64,000 nucleotides of DNA, from the NCBI RefSeq assembly GCF_900113275.1, contig NZ_FOOU01000011.1, positions 62,001 through 126,000 of the forward strand, read 5' to 3'. The position numbers and the translations under genes are program-made. Below the pieces are notes generated by a model. The model was given only the letters and a program-made list of their open reading frames with translations. It was not told where the DNA came from and did not search any database. The stretch comes from Neptunomonas qingdaonensis (lineage in GTDB: Bacteria; Pseudomonadota; Gammaproteobacteria; Pseudomonadales; Balneatricaceae). This document shows, one piece after another, positions 20,884-29,786 of the stretch (the first letter of the stretch is position 1; every line of letters begins with the position of its first letter).

Positions 20884-21645
20884 ATGCTAAGTGATGCACA
20901 ATTATTACGCTATAGCCGTCAGATAATGCTGGCCGATGTTGATATTGATGGTCAGGAGCGTTGGCTTGCATCTAAGGTGCTGATTATCGGTTTAGGTGGA
21001 TTGGGTAGTCCGGTCGCGCTTTATCTGGCAGCCGCGGGTGTGGGTGAATTAGTGCTGGTGGATGATGATCAGGTTGACCTCTCCAACTTGCAGCGACAGA
21101 TCGTGCATACCACCGCACGTATTGGCATGAATAAAGTCGATTCGGCTGCACAGATGCTGCGTGAAATTAATCCTGATATCAATATAGTGACACGCGCTGA
21201 GCGACTGGATGAGAAGGCATTGCAGACATTGGTTGCTCAGGTCGATCTGGTGTTGGATTGTACAGATAACTTTTCAACGCGTTTTGCGGTGAATCGCGCC
21301 TGTGTAGAGCATCAAAAGCCGCTGGTGTCGGGTGCGGCGATTCGTATGGAAGGCCAGATAGCTGTTTTTCAACCAGGCGTAAAGGGTAGTCCTTGTTACC
21401 AATGCTTATACAAAGAAGGTGACGATGAAACGCTAACCTGTTCAGAATCCGGGGTGTTATCACCCTTGGTTGGTATTATTGGTTCGATGCAGGCATTGGA
21501 AGCACTCAAAGTACTCGCTAATATTGGCACTTCATTGACCGGGCGCCTGCTGTTACTGGATGCTAAGCATATGGAGTGGCGTTCTCTTAAACTCAAACCA
21601 GATCCTGCATGTCCTGTCTGCTCGCAAAAGGAGTTTGTTGTATGA
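20884..21645 (+). CDS. moeB: MoeB/ThiF-type sulfur-carrier adenylyltransferase
   Basis: E1-like enzyme that adenylates the C-terminal Gly of MoaD (molybdopterin synthase) or ThiS. 253 residues: [17 protein letters not shown] near the start, the nucleotide-binding [20 protein letters not shown], and [16 protein letters not shown] with the conserved Asp. Zinc ligands are CYQC in the middle and CPVC at the C-terminus. The position after prmC is the usual place for moeB in pseudomonad-like genomes. Whether the partner is MoaD or ThiS cannot be told from sequence alone. Confidence 0.85.
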   Translation: MLSDAQLLRYSRQIMLADVDIDGQERWLASKVLIIGLGGLGSPVALYLAAAGVGELVLVDDDQVDLSNLQRQIVHTTARIGMNKVDSAAQMLREINPDINIVTRAERLDEKALQTLVAQVDLVLDCTDNFSTRFAVNRACVEHQKPLVSGAAIRMEGQIAVFQPGVKGSPCYQCLYKEGDDETLTCSESGVLSPLVGIIGSMQALEALKVLANIGTSLTGRLLLLDAKHMEWRSLKLKPDPACPVCSQKEFVV

Positions 21646-22067
21646 ATGAGATAGAAACGGTTAAACGTATACTGGAAAATAGTCGGGTAATCGCGTTGGT
21701 GGGCGCCAGCCCTAAGCCGGAGCGTGCCAGCTATCGTGTGATGGCTTTCTTATTGCGGCAAGGCTATCGGGTCATTCCGGTGAATCCTCTTAAAACGGGA
21801 GTTGAGATTCAGGGGCAGAAGGTTGTCGCTTCGCTGAGTGATATAGATGAGCCGCTCGATCTGGTGGATATCTTCCGTAACTCTGATGCGGCAGGTGGGG
21901 TAGTCGATGAGGCTATTGCTGTCGGTGCCAGGGCTGTGTGGATGCAGTTGGGTGTGATTGACCATGCTGCCGCTGAACGTGCCACAGCAGCCGGATTAGA
22001 TGTGATCATGGATCGTTGTCCGGCCATTGACATTCCAAGACTGGGTATCGCCGCAATTACATCATAA
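21642..22067 (+). CDS. CoA-binding (YccU-like) protein
   Basis: 141-residue Rossmann-type CoA-binding domain, a stand-alone version of the domain in succinyl-CoA synthetase alpha. Visible: [44 protein letters not shown] and [12 protein letters not shown]. The physiological role of this family is unclear. ATG 21642 overlaps the moeB stop (ATGA), with AAAAGGAG eight bases upstream, so it is translationally coupled. Confidence 0.85.
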   Translation: MNEIETVKRILENSRVIALVGASPKPERASYRVMAFLLRQGYRVIPVNPLKTGVEIQGQKVVASLSDIDEPLDLVDIFRNSDAAGGVVDEAIAVGARAVWMQLGVIDHAAAERATAAGLDVIMDRCPAIDIPRLGIAAITS

Positions 22068-22089
22068 TCTGTGATCGCCAGAATAAATA

Positions 22090-22119
22090 ACACGGTTAAC
22101 CTTTACGGTTTAGCCGTGT
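22090..22119. terminator. weak hairpin between convergent genes
   Basis: Imperfect stem: 22090-22095 pairs with 22114-22119, with an inner three-base pairing. It lies in the 68 bases between the CoA-binding gene and the asparaginase gene. There is a T-rich flank on the - strand side only. Confidence 0.4.
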
Positions 22120-22135
22120 AAATAGCGCTGTGTAG

Positions 22136-23257
22136 TTAGAGTGTCATCTCGCCCAGTAATGGCTTGGCCATGAGTGTTTTGATATGCGGGATGTCAGTTT
22201 CAGTGGCGAGTAAAAAAAGCAGTTTGGTAAAGGCTGCTTCAACCGTCATATCCCCCCCGGGAATGACGCCTAATTGATTGAGCTTTGCGCCGGTCGCATA
22301 GGAACCCTGAATGACCTGTCCGTATGAGCATAATGTCAGATTAATGATAACGACCCCACGTTGATTCGCTTGCTCAAGCAGAGACATTAAATATTGGTTG
22401 TTATCGGGTGGGTTGCCTGCACCGTAACTGAGCATGACAACGCCGCGGATAGCGTCATTATCCAGGGTTGCTTTCAGCTGGGCATTATTGATCCCCGGAT
22501 AAAGATGTAATTGAGCAACCTGATGCGTGAATTCTGCTACCTTAAAGTCTGGCACCTTAAAATCAGGAGTCTTAAAGGTTAATTTCTGTTTAGCGGTTAC
22601 ATGAGTATCTGCAGACGTAGTCAGGCAATCCCCGTCCTGTGCATTCTCATTAGCCCGACTTCTCTCATTAACCCTTACAGTCTCATTAAATAGCTGAATG
22701 TTAATACCAGACTCGCCGAGTGCTCTGAAGTTGGGTGAGTCAAAGGCTCGCAGTGATGACGTATGAATCTTTTTAGCACGATTTCCTCTGAGTAATTTTC
22801 CATCAAAGCAGATACATACTTCCTGATTGTTTGGCTTGCGGGCAAATTCAATCGCGTTTAATAAATTATTGGTGGCATCGGTACGCGGTTGCGCTAAAGG
22901 GATCTGAGAGCCGGTAAGTATCACTGGTTTGGTTAATCCCGTCAGCATAAACGAGAGTGCCGAGGCAGTATAGGCCATCGTATCCGTGCCGTGTAATATC
23001 ACAAATCCATCATACTGATCATAATGTTGAGTAATTAAGTGAGCCAGCGTTGTCCAATCCTTTGGCTCAATGTTTGAGCTGTCGATCAGATTTTCAAGCT
23101 CTATAATGTCAAATGGCTGGAGTGCCGAAATAGAGATCTGATTCAGTCTCTGTTTCAACAGCGCATCAAAGCCACCTTGTGGTACATAGCCACTGGATGA
23201 GGGCCACATGCCGATAGTGCCGCCCGTGTAAATAATTAAAACTCTGGACTTATTCAT
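22136..23257 (-). CDS. ansA: type I (cytoplasmic) L-asparaginase with an insertion
   Basis: Hydrolyses asparagine to aspartate and ammonia. Both catalytic threonine motifs are present: YTGGTIGMW at the N-terminus and ILHGTDTMAYTASALSFML near residue 90, with GSQIPLAQPRTDA after it. No signal peptide is visible. It has 373 residues against about 338 in E. coli AnsA; the extra length is near residues 200-240, a polar stretch followed by a repeated DFKV/TPDFK motif. It lies just downstream of an aspartase homologue on the same strand (24 bases apart), a Bacillus ansAB-like pairing. Confidence 0.9.
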   Translation of the reverse strand: MNKSRVLIIYTGGTIGMWPSSSGYVPQGGFDALLKQRLNQISISALQPFDIIELENLIDSSNIEPKDWTTLAHLITQHYDQYDGFVILHGTDTMAYTASALSFMLTGLTKPVILTGSQIPLAQPRTDATNNLLNAIEFARKPNNQEVCICFDGKLLRGNRAKKIHTSSLRAFDSPNFRALGESGINIQLFNETVRVNERSRANENAQDGDCLTTSADTHVTAKQKLTFKTPDFKVPDFKVAEFTHQVAQLHLYPGINNAQLKATLDNDAIRGVVMLSYGAGNPPDNNQYLMSLLEQANQRGVVIINLTLCSYGQVIQGSYATGAKLNQLGVIPGGDMTVEAAFTKLLFLLATETDIPHIKTLMAKPLLGEMTL

Positions 23258-23281
23258 AGGCAGGCCTCATCGGGGGAGTAT

Positions 23282-24607
23282 TCATACCGCTGTTTTCATG
23301 GAGGGAGTCACGGCGGTGGAGGTAAAGCGACTTAATGATGTCGCATCCAATAGTTTGTCTTTTAGTGCTTGCTCTGCAGTGGGTAAATGGCGATGAGGCA
23401 TTTGTGCAGTCATCATCTCCGAGTTGTTTGCGGTTACACCGCGGATACAGCGATGATCCAGCATGTAGATAGCCGAACTCAGCATTTTCATTGAGTTCAG
23501 TATGTTGTAGATAATCACCGGCTCCATGGCGTTGTGCTGCAGGTTTCCGGCTTGGGCGGCTATGCAAACTGTCAGGCTATGGCCCATCACCTGAAACGCA
23601 GTCTGATTAACCGCTTCAGGAATAACCGCTGTTGTCGTGTCACTTGCAATGGAAGAGCCCGCTTGTGCTGCGGGTAAATTAATCTCATTAAATCCGTTAC
23701 GCTGGTTACTGGATAACAGGCATAAATCATTGCAGATGCTGGACAATTTAACGGCCAGGTGTTTTTGTATTTCTGAAATGGCTAACAGTGCCTTTATATC
23801 TGCATCAGGTTCCATCGGCTGGCTTGAAAACGTAACCGGTAACGAGGATATCAGAGCCAGATGGCTGATCACCAGAGTTGAATAGCTTTTGTGTTCACTC
23901 ATTGAGGAGATATTAACAGTGGAGCCTAAGTTGACTTTGCATAGCTGTATACAGGCTGTTTCAATGTGCTGGATTTCATCTTCGAGCATCTGCGCAAACG
24001 CTTGAAATGATTCTCCTAAGATAACCGGTGTGTGATCTTGAGTGGATGTCATCCCGACTTTCAAAATCCCGGAAAACGCCTCCGCTTTCTTTTCAAAGCT
24101 GCTTTTTATTGAACGCAGCGCATGAGAGAGGGTTTGCGTGCTGAGAACAACCGCTAAGCGGGCAGCCGTGGGGTAAGCGTCATAGGTTGATTGTGACTTA
24201 TTTATATCATTGTTGGGGTGTAGATACTGATATTCACCTTTTTCGTGCCCCATGATGGTCAGAGCGAGGTTGGCGATGACCTCATTGGCATTCATGTTGG
24301 TTGATTGGCCGGCTCCCCCCTGAATCAGGTCGACGACAAACTGATTATGCAGTTCTCCTTCCCTGATGCGCATGCATGCCTGGCGTATGGCGTCATTTTT
24401 TTTGCTATTGAGCAATCCTAATTCGTGATTAGCTTCTGCCGACGCTTGTTTCACCATGGTTAATGTATTGATCAGATCCTGAAAGTGGTGAATCGGTACG
24501 CCGGTGATGTTGAAGTTACGCAGCGCCCGCAGGGTCTGTATTCCGTACCAGGCTGTATCCGGTAGCGTTTCATCGCCTAATAAATCGTGTTCAGTTCTGC
24601 TGCTCAT
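23282..24607 (-). CDS. aspartate ammonia-lyase homologue with degenerate active site
   Basis: Fumarase/aspartase superfamily fold over its full 441 residues (E. coli AspA about 478): GDETLPDTAWYGIQTLRA at the N-terminus, NMNANEVIANLA, TSTQDHTPVILGES, and the superfamily loop region. The catalytic loop is changed. Aspartases read GSSIMPGKVNPV here; this protein keeps GSSI, but the next residues are ASDTTTAV, losing the Lys and Asn that bind substrate, before VIPEAVNQ resumes the family match. The STNDAYPT motif is STYDAYPT. It may be inactive, have another substrate or be regulatory. It forms a likely operon with ansA, divergent from the regulator at 24767. Confidence 0.75.
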   Translation of the reverse strand: MSSRTEHDLLGDETLPDTAWYGIQTLRALRNFNITGVPIHHFQDLINTLTMVKQASAEANHELGLLNSKKNDAIRQACMRIREGELHNQFVVDLIQGGAGQSTNMNANEVIANLALTIMGHEKGEYQYLHPNNDINKSQSTYDAYPTAARLAVVLSTQTLSHALRSIKSSFEKKAEAFSGILKVGMTSTQDHTPVILGESFQAFAQMLEDEIQHIETACIQLCKVNLGSTVNISSMSEHKSYSTLVISHLALISSLPVTFSSQPMEPDADIKALLAISEIQKHLAVKLSSICNDLCLLSSNQRNGFNEINLPAAQAGSSIASDTTTAVIPEAVNQTAFQVMGHSLTVCIAAQAGNLQHNAMEPVIIYNILNSMKMLSSAIYMLDHRCIRGVTANNSEMMTAQMPHRHLPTAEQALKDKLLDATSLSRFTSTAVTPSMKTAV

Positions 24608-24732
24608 TAGGAATTACGCTCTTAGTTATAGTTATATAGGATATTGAAGCATACTTAAGTAGTAGTTAACGATTGGGCATAGATGCAGTTTGTGATGCAT
24701 ATTGTTGCTTGTAGTGCGTCATACAGCGTCGC

Positions 24733-24738
24733 TATAAT
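24733..24738 (+). promoter_or_regulatory. -10 box of the XRE-type regulator gene
   Basis: Consensus TATAAT, 28 bases before the ATG at 24767. The -35 is not clear. The 159-base divergent spacer must also hold the promoter of the aspartase-like/ansA pair and is the natural place for the regulator's operator. Confidence 0.5.
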
Positions 24739-24766
24739 AGGAGTATCTAAATTATAGGTTTTTGGT

Positions 24767-25579
24767 ATGTATCAGGATCTTTCCAGTAATTTGAAACTGC
24801 TTTGTAGTTATTATGATTCGATAGCTGAGGTCTGCCGGCGTGTGGACCTTAACCGAACCCAGTTTAATCGCTATCTGAGTGGCCGTTATAAACCTTCACC
24901 CAAAACTATGCGTAAACTGTGTGATTTTTTTGGTGTTGAGGAATACGAGCTGCTACTGCCAGCGACGCAGTTTGAGCGCTTGATTCAGGTGCGGCCTAAA
25001 GTTCAGGTTGCATCAGGATTGCCGCGTATCGAAGACCGGCATTTGGAGGCCCTGAGTCATGCCGGTTCGTTGCAGATGGAAAAGTATCTTGGATATTATT
25101 TCGAGTATTACATGTCGATGGCGTGTCCGGGGAAGATTCTCAGAAACCTGATATGTATCGAAAAACGAGATGAAGGTTTTTATTATCAGCGCACCGAGCG
25201 TTTGAAAGAGCATCCGGAAGAGCCTGCTTTTCATAGTAAGTACCTTGGCGTCGCATTGTTTCTTACCGACCGGATTTTCATGATGGATTATGAAGCGCTG
25301 GCGACGAATGAGATTACCGAAACCATTTTGACTCCCAGCTATAAAAACCGTATTACCCGTTTAAATGGTTTACGCATCGGTGTGCCGGCTAATGGTATGC
25401 GTACGCCGAGTTGTGCGCGTGTAGTGATGGAGTATTTAGGTTTGCAGGTCGATATCAGGAAAGCGCTGGGTCTATGCGGGCTTTATGAATTGCAGGATGA
25501 CGCTATTGATGAATCTATCAAGTTGGCGGTACGCAACTCCATGAGTGGTGCCGAATGGCACTTTACTGCACTTGCTTGA
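24767..25579 (+). CDS. XRE-type helix-turn-helix regulator
   Basis: 270 residues. The N-terminal ~65 residues form a Cro/C1-type HTH (EVCRRVDLNRTQFNRYLSGR and PSPKTMRKLCDFFGV). The rest, about 200 residues, is an unrecognised domain, possibly ligand-sensing. Divergent from the aspartase-like/ansA pair, which recalls the AnsR repressor of Bacillus ansAB, also an HTH protein of this class; control of that pair is my inference. Downstream a 16-bp duplication covers the stop codon region. Confidence 0.7.
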   Translation: MYQDLSSNLKLLCSYYDSIAEVCRRVDLNRTQFNRYLSGRYKPSPKTMRKLCDFFGVEEYELLLPATQFERLIQVRPKVQVASGLPRIEDRHLEALSHAGSLQMEKYLGYYFEYYMSMACPGKILRNLICIEKRDEGFYYQRTERLKEHPEEPAFHSKYLGVALFLTDRIFMMDYEALATNEITETILTPSYKNRITRLNGLRIGVPANGMRTPSCARVVMEYLGLQVDIRKALGLCGLYELQDDAIDESIKLAVRNSMSGAEWHFTALA

Positions 25580-25610
25580 GGGGGCTTGCCTGATTGCACT
25601 TGCTCGAGGG
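25567..25610. repeat. 16-bp duplication around the regulator stop codon
   Basis: Sixteen bases at 25567-25582, which contain the TGA stop of the regulator, recur at 25595-25610 with one mismatch. In the second copy the TGA is changed to CGA. Confidence 0.75.
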
Positions 25611-25639
25611 CTATTTCTCGAAGGAAACCAGTAAAAAAG

Positions 25640-26260
25640 TTACTGCTCCAGAAACATCTGCCTGATACGCATGTCATCTACACAGCGGTTGAGATACACC
25701 TTTAACGCTTCAGGAGTCGACTCAGGCCAGACCTGTGGCGTGTTGGCTCCCGAGACGATCAGAAAATTTAATAGCTCTTTGTTTTCGGTTTTCAGTGCAT
25801 GCTCCAATGCTGTTAAGCCTTGGGAATCTGGTTGGTTCAGGTCCATACCGTATTGTATAAAACGGTTAAGATGCAGCATCAGTGTTGTCGAAGAACAATG
25901 CTGAAAACAGGCCGTTACTGCATGAGTATCTGACACTGTTATTATTTGCTGAGGATCAGCGCCGGATTGTAAAAGCACACTAATGAGTGGCAGGCTGTGT
26001 TCCTGCTGTAAGGCTAATAGTAGGTAAGGCTCGTTTGTTGATGCTAGGTGCTCAAGATTGGCTCCTGCGTCAATCAGCATGCCCAGTGCTTTGGCCTGGC
26101 CGGCACGTATGGCTATTTCGATAGTGCTTAATCTGTCCGTCTGTTGGTTTAATAATTCGGCATCAATCTGTTTAAGGCGCTTGGAAAGCGTGTTCAGATC
26201 TCCAGTTTCAATGGCTTTTAACAATTTGGATTCTTTTTGTTTTTTGAAGAGGGCGAGCAT
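25640..26260 (-). CDS. ankyrin-repeat protein
   Basis: 206 residues, no signal peptide or membrane segment. Ankyrin-type helices and turns are visible: LLKAIETGDLNTLSKRL, IEIAIRAGQAKALGMLIDAG, LISVLLQSGADPQ and LTALEHALKTENKELLNFL. This suggests four or five repeats for protein-protein contacts. The ATG begins two bases after the stop of the AEC permease, so the two are cotranscribed and may work together. The partner and role are unknown. Confidence 0.75.
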   Translation of the reverse strand: MLALFKKQKESKLLKAIETGDLNTLSKRLKQIDAELLNQQTDRLSTIEIAIRAGQAKALGMLIDAGANLEHLASTNEPYLLLALQQEHSLPLISVLLQSGADPQQIITVSDTHAVTACFQHCSSTTLMLHLNRFIQYGMDLNQPDSQGLTALEHALKTENKELLNFLIVSGANTPQVWPESTPEALKVYLNRCVDDMRIRQMFLEQ

Positions 26261-26262
26261 AC

Positions 26263-27219
26263 TTAGAAGACCTCCAGCAATTTCATCAGATAAATGCCAC
26301 CGCTTAGTGTAAATACAGAACCAATGGTGGTGGTCAGAATGATATTAGCTGCCAGTTGTGCGTTGCCACCCATCGCTTTTGCCATGACAAAACTGGCAGC
26401 AGCTGTTGGGCAGCCAAACAGCACAAACATTAATACCAGGTCCTGTTCTCTGAAACCGAACAGCCAGGCACCGTATGTCAGTATAACGGGTAGAAGTATC
26501 AGCTTGATGGCCGTGGCCCAGAATGCCTGGGATGATGAGTGCTTCAGGCTTTTCAAATTCAGGGTGGCACCGATGGTGAGCAGCGCTAATGGTAAGGTTA
26601 GATTGGCAAAGTAACGGCCGGTTTTTTCAGCCACTTCGGGTAAAGTGAAACCAAAATAAGAAAAGGGTAATGCTAATAATACGGCAATGATCAGAGGGTT
26701 CTTCAGAATTTCTAAAGCGATACCTGATAGCGATAATGCTTTGCTGTTTTTCATCGGAAATGAGAGTGCGATAATAGCCAGCACGTTATAAAGAGGGATG
26801 ATCAGCGCGAGTAATAATGAGGCTTTCGCTAATCCCGTCTGGCCAAATAAGTTGAAACAGACCGCCAAACCGATAATTCCAAAATTACCTCTGAAAGCCC
26901 CTTGAATAAAAACGCCGAGATTTTCTGCTTCGCTAATCCAGCGTTGTGCCAGCCACCAAATAGCCGCAAAAGTGATCAGCGTACCCATGGCAACATAACT
27001 GAGCTGTGCCGGATTAAAGACGGCATGAAAGTCGGTACGGGCAATACTCATAAAAACCAGAGTGGGTAAGGTAACAACAAACACCAGTCGTGAGCCGGTG
27101 CTGACAAACGCATCGTCGATGAGCTTGACGCGTTTGAGTAAGACGCCCATGAATACGATAAAAAAAATCGGGGCCACGATGTTGGCCGTAAAAGCCAGCG
27201 TGTCTAAGTAAAGGGCCAC
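26263..27219 (-). CDS. AEC-family (auxin efflux carrier-like) permease
   Basis: 318 residues, about ten hydrophobic segments arranged as two five-helix halves, typical of bacterial AEC transporters that move malonate, malate or similar organic acids. Near the N-terminus is IVAPIFFIVFMGVLLKRVKL, and in the second half FGCPTAAASFVMAKAMGGN, the conserved Pro-containing region. The substrate cannot be inferred. Followed two bases later by the ankyrin gene. Confidence 0.85.
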   Translation of the reverse strand: MALYLDTLAFTANIVAPIFFIVFMGVLLKRVKLIDDAFVSTGSRLVFVVTLPTLVFMSIARTDFHAVFNPAQLSYVAMGTLITFAAIWWLAQRWISEAENLGVFIQGAFRGNFGIIGLAVCFNLFGQTGLAKASLLLALIIPLYNVLAIIALSFPMKNSKALSLSGIALEILKNPLIIAVLLALPFSYFGFTLPEVAEKTGRYFANLTLPLALLTIGATLNLKSLKHSSSQAFWATAIKLILLPVILTYGAWLFGFREQDLVLMFVLFGCPTAAASFVMAKAMGGNAQLAANIILTTTIGSVFTLSGGIYLMKLLEVF

Positions 27220-27278
27220 TGTGGATTCCTGATCAGATAAAAATTGGATGATACTGTTGTCGGAAGCGCTATTCTATA

Positions 27279-27354
27279 AATAAAGAACGCTATTAAAAAG
27301 AAGAGTTAGCAATAAAGACTGTTGCAATAAAGAGTACTAATAAAAGAGCCTGTT
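27279..27354. repeat. degenerate AATAAAGA-led tandem repeat
   Basis: Five units of 13-16 bp, mostly beginning AATAAAGA (27279, 27295, 27311, 27326, 27339). They fill the spacer between the AEC gene start and the sixA stop; the rest of that 163-base gap shows nothing clear. Confidence 0.6.
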
Positions 27355-27382
27355 AACGCCTGCCTGAAAGAAATATTTTGCT

Positions 27383-27901
27383 CTATTTCTGAGCCTGCTT
27401 CTTAGTCACTTTCTGGTGCAGTTTGGGATAATCAAACCATTCAAGCGTGCCACAGCCTTCGCTTAATTCAGACCAGCAGGTGACCCCTAAATGAATATGC
27501 ATGACGCCACAGGTGGGAAGGTTGGGTATCTGCTCTGCACTCAGGTACTCGCCTAAACGTTGCAAGCCCGGGTTGTGCCCAAAAACCATGACGTGGTGGT
27601 CTTTATCTGAATGGCGTTGTAACACGTCTAGCAGTGTTTCCATGCAAGAGTCATAAAGCTCTGGGATAACTTCGATCAAGGGGCGATTAGGCAGTCGTTT
27701 ACTGGTGGCTTTCGCGGTCAAAAAAGCACGGGTTGCTCCGCTGGAGAGGCACTTGTCCGGCGTAAGCCCGGCGTTTTTCAGGCGTTCAGCCATCGCGGGC
27801 AGATCCCGCTTTCCGCGTTTGTTGAGAGGGCGGTTAAAGTCCTCAATATCCGGGTTTTTCCAGCTGGATTTAGCATGCCGGATCAGAGTGATTGTGCGCA
27901 T
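27383..27901 (-). CDS. sixA: SixA-type phosphohistidine phosphatase
   Basis: Histidine-phosphatase superfamily protein; SixA removes phosphate from HPt histidines of phosphorelays and PtsH-type proteins. 172 residues from ATG 27901, which has GGAG six bases upstream; the longer frame to 27961 is unsupported. The N-terminal motif is LIRHAKSSW (RHG-type catalytic His), and the second catalytic His is in VMVFGHNPGLQRL. The C-terminus is slightly longer than E. coli SixA. Confidence 0.85.
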   Translation of the reverse strand: MRTITLIRHAKSSWKNPDIEDFNRPLNKRGKRDLPAMAERLKNAGLTPDKCLSSGATRAFLTAKATSKRLPNRPLIEVIPELYDSCMETLLDVLQRHSDKDHHVMVFGHNPGLQRLGEYLSAEQIPNLPTCGVMHIHLGVTCWSELSEGCGTLEWFDYPKLHQKVTKKQAQK

Positions 27902-27967
27902 AAGGAGCTCCGCTGTGCAAAACGTATGCTCGCAAGATATCATGCTTTGCGTTGTCTGCAATAAAAA

Positions 27968-29599
27968 TCAGGCAGCAAACTCGCTGTCTTTTGGTGTGTT
28001 TTCCAACATACGCTTCCAGATAGAGCGCATATGCCGCATCGGCATGCTGCCCACATGTTGTAAGTTCATCGGGCCATCATTAAACAGGCGCGGGTCCATC
28101 AGCACATAGTCGTCATCGATTATGGGCAAAAAATCCATCTGGTCGAGGATGTCGGTTTGCAGGTCAACCCCCGGCGCTATTTCCAGTAGTTTGAGTCCGT
28201 CTGGCGTGAGTCGAAACACGGCTCTTTCCGTGATAAACATGACATTTTGCTGCTTTTTAAGAGCGAACTGTCCATTAAAGGTAATCTGTTCAACTGCAGC
28301 AAGAAACTTGCGAATAGGGCCATTCTGAACGACAGAGAGTTGGTTGTTGTTGATGTCGAGTTGTTGTGCTCCTGACGTGAAAGTACCGAGAAAATAAAGA
28401 TCCTGAGTATTTTGGGTGATGTTGATAAAGCCGCCGCAGCCCGACAGCCTGTCACCAAAACGGCTGACATTAATATGGCCTTCGGGGCAGGTTTCTGCCA
28501 GCCCTAAGAATGCCTGATCTAAGCCGCCGCCATCATAAAAATCAAATTGGGCGGGTTGATCGATAATGGCATCTGCATTCGCAACGGCACCAAAGCTCAG
28601 TCCACTGGCCGGTGATCCGCCAATACCGCCGGGTTCGACTGTCAAGGTGAACTCTTTCAGGCGGTTTTCTTCTGCGGCCACCTGGGAGATTACTTCCGGC
28701 ATACCGATACCCAAATTAACAACCGCGCCTTTGCGTAGCTCCATCAGCGCACGTCGGCCAATGATCTTACGGGCTGAGAGTGGAATAGGCTGTAGCGGGT
28801 TGCCGCTACGGATCTCACCACAGTACGCAGGGTTGTATTGCTCAGCAAAAGTTTGCGGATGATCTTCAGGTTCCGATAAAACAACATAATCGACCAGAAT
28901 CCCCGGAATGCGGACGCGGTCGGGTGTTACCTGATGCTGTTCTGTCGTGCGTTCAACCTGAACGAATACCAGTCCTCCGCTGTTTTTCACGGCTTGCGCA
29001 ATCGCCAGTGTTTCTAACGGCAGTGCTTCCTTTTCCATTGAAATATTACCGCGCCGGTCAGCGGTGGTGCCGCGTAGCAGCGCGATATTAATCGGGAATG
29101 CCTTATAAAAAAGGTAGGGCTCGCCCGCCAGATCGATACGTTGAACTATCTCTTCTGTAGTGAACGAATTGATTTTGCCTCCATCCTGTTCCGGATCGAC
29201 AAATGTATGTAAACCTACATGGGTCAGTGTGCCGGGTTTACCCGCGGCTATATCACGAAACAGATGGCAGATAACGCCCTGAGGCAGGTTGTAAGCTTCT
29301 ATTTTATTCTCAAGTGCCAGTTTTCCCAGACTGGGTGCCAGCCCCCAGTGCCCGCCGATGACACGCTTAATCATGCCCTCATGACCAAAGCGGTTCAGCC
29401 CACGGCTTTTTGCATCGCCTTGTCCTGCTGCATAAACCAAATTCAGGTTGGATGGGTGTCCTGTGTCTAAGAAACGTTTTTCAATGGCCTTTGCGAGGGT
29501 TTCGGCGAAGCCGATGCCAATAAACCCGGCCGTTGCAATAGTGACGTTATCATTGATAAGTAGTGCGGCTTCTTCTGCTGAAATTAGACGAGCTGACAT
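27968..29599 (-). CDS. acyl-CoA:carboxylate CoA-transferase (family I, alpha-beta fused)
   Basis: 543 residues with fused alpha- and beta-type CoA-transferase domains, as in YdiF or propionate CoA-transferase. Visible: GFIGIGFAETLAKAIEKRF (alpha domain), LRGTTADRRGNIS, then GIGMPEVISQVAAEE, with the probable catalytic Glu in TVEPGGIGGSP. It moves CoA between short-chain acyl-CoAs and acids such as acetate, propionate or acetoacetate; the exact pair is unknown. A -24/-12 element lies upstream, and the sigma-54 activator gene lies next to it. Confidence 0.85.
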   Translation of the reverse strand: MSARLISAEEAALLINDNVTIATAGFIGIGFAETLAKAIEKRFLDTGHPSNLNLVYAAGQGDAKSRGLNRFGHEGMIKRVIGGHWGLAPSLGKLALENKIEAYNLPQGVICHLFRDIAAGKPGTLTHVGLHTFVDPEQDGGKINSFTTEEIVQRIDLAGEPYLFYKAFPINIALLRGTTADRRGNISMEKEALPLETLAIAQAVKNSGGLVFVQVERTTEQHQVTPDRVRIPGILVDYVVLSEPEDHPQTFAEQYNPAYCGEIRSGNPLQPIPLSARKIIGRRALMELRKGAVVNLGIGMPEVISQVAAEENRLKEFTLTVEPGGIGGSPASGLSFGAVANADAIIDQPAQFDFYDGGGLDQAFLGLAETCPEGHINVSRFGDRLSGCGGFINITQNTQDLYFLGTFTSGAQQLDINNNQLSVVQNGPIRKFLAAVEQITFNGQFALKKQQNVMFITERAVFRLTPDGLKLLEIAPGVDLQTDILDQMDFLPIIDDDYVLMDPRLFNDGPMNLQHVGSMPMRHMRSIWKRMLENTPKDSEFAA

Positions 29600-29650
29600 C
29601 TTGGTACCTGCATAATTTTATTTTTATATCAGTGCTTTTTCGATTAGTAG

Positions 29651-29666
29651 AGCAAAAGCCAGGCCA
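29651..29666 (-). promoter_or_regulatory. sigma-54 (-24/-12) promoter of the CoA-transferase gene
   Basis: On the - strand TGGCCT, five bases, TTGCT: the GG of -24 and GC of -12 have the canonical spacing. It lies about 52 bases before the ATG and downstream of the adjacent activator gene. Confidence 0.7.
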
Positions 29667-29681
29667 GTCGGTTTTATGTCA

Positions 29682-29743
29682 ATAAAATCAGTTGGTTGCT
29701 TATAAATCGTCAGTGATGGCTATTGTTATATGTCTGATTTTAT
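29682..29743. promoter_or_regulatory. candidate activator-binding inverted repeat
   Basis: A perfect 10-bp inverted repeat, ATAAAATCAG at 29682-29691 and CTGATTTTAT at 29734-29743. The centres are 52 bases apart, roughly five helical turns. It lies just upstream of the -24/-12 element, where a sigma-54 activator could bind. Confidence 0.5.
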
Positions 29744-29786
29744 AAACACTTCTGTACGTTTTGTGTATAGTTTGTGTGTGGTCTGA

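Noticed and set aside
23250-23567. Open frame overlapping the aspartase-like and asparaginase genes
   Set aside because: Shadow of the real frame; composition and lack of ribosome site do not support it.
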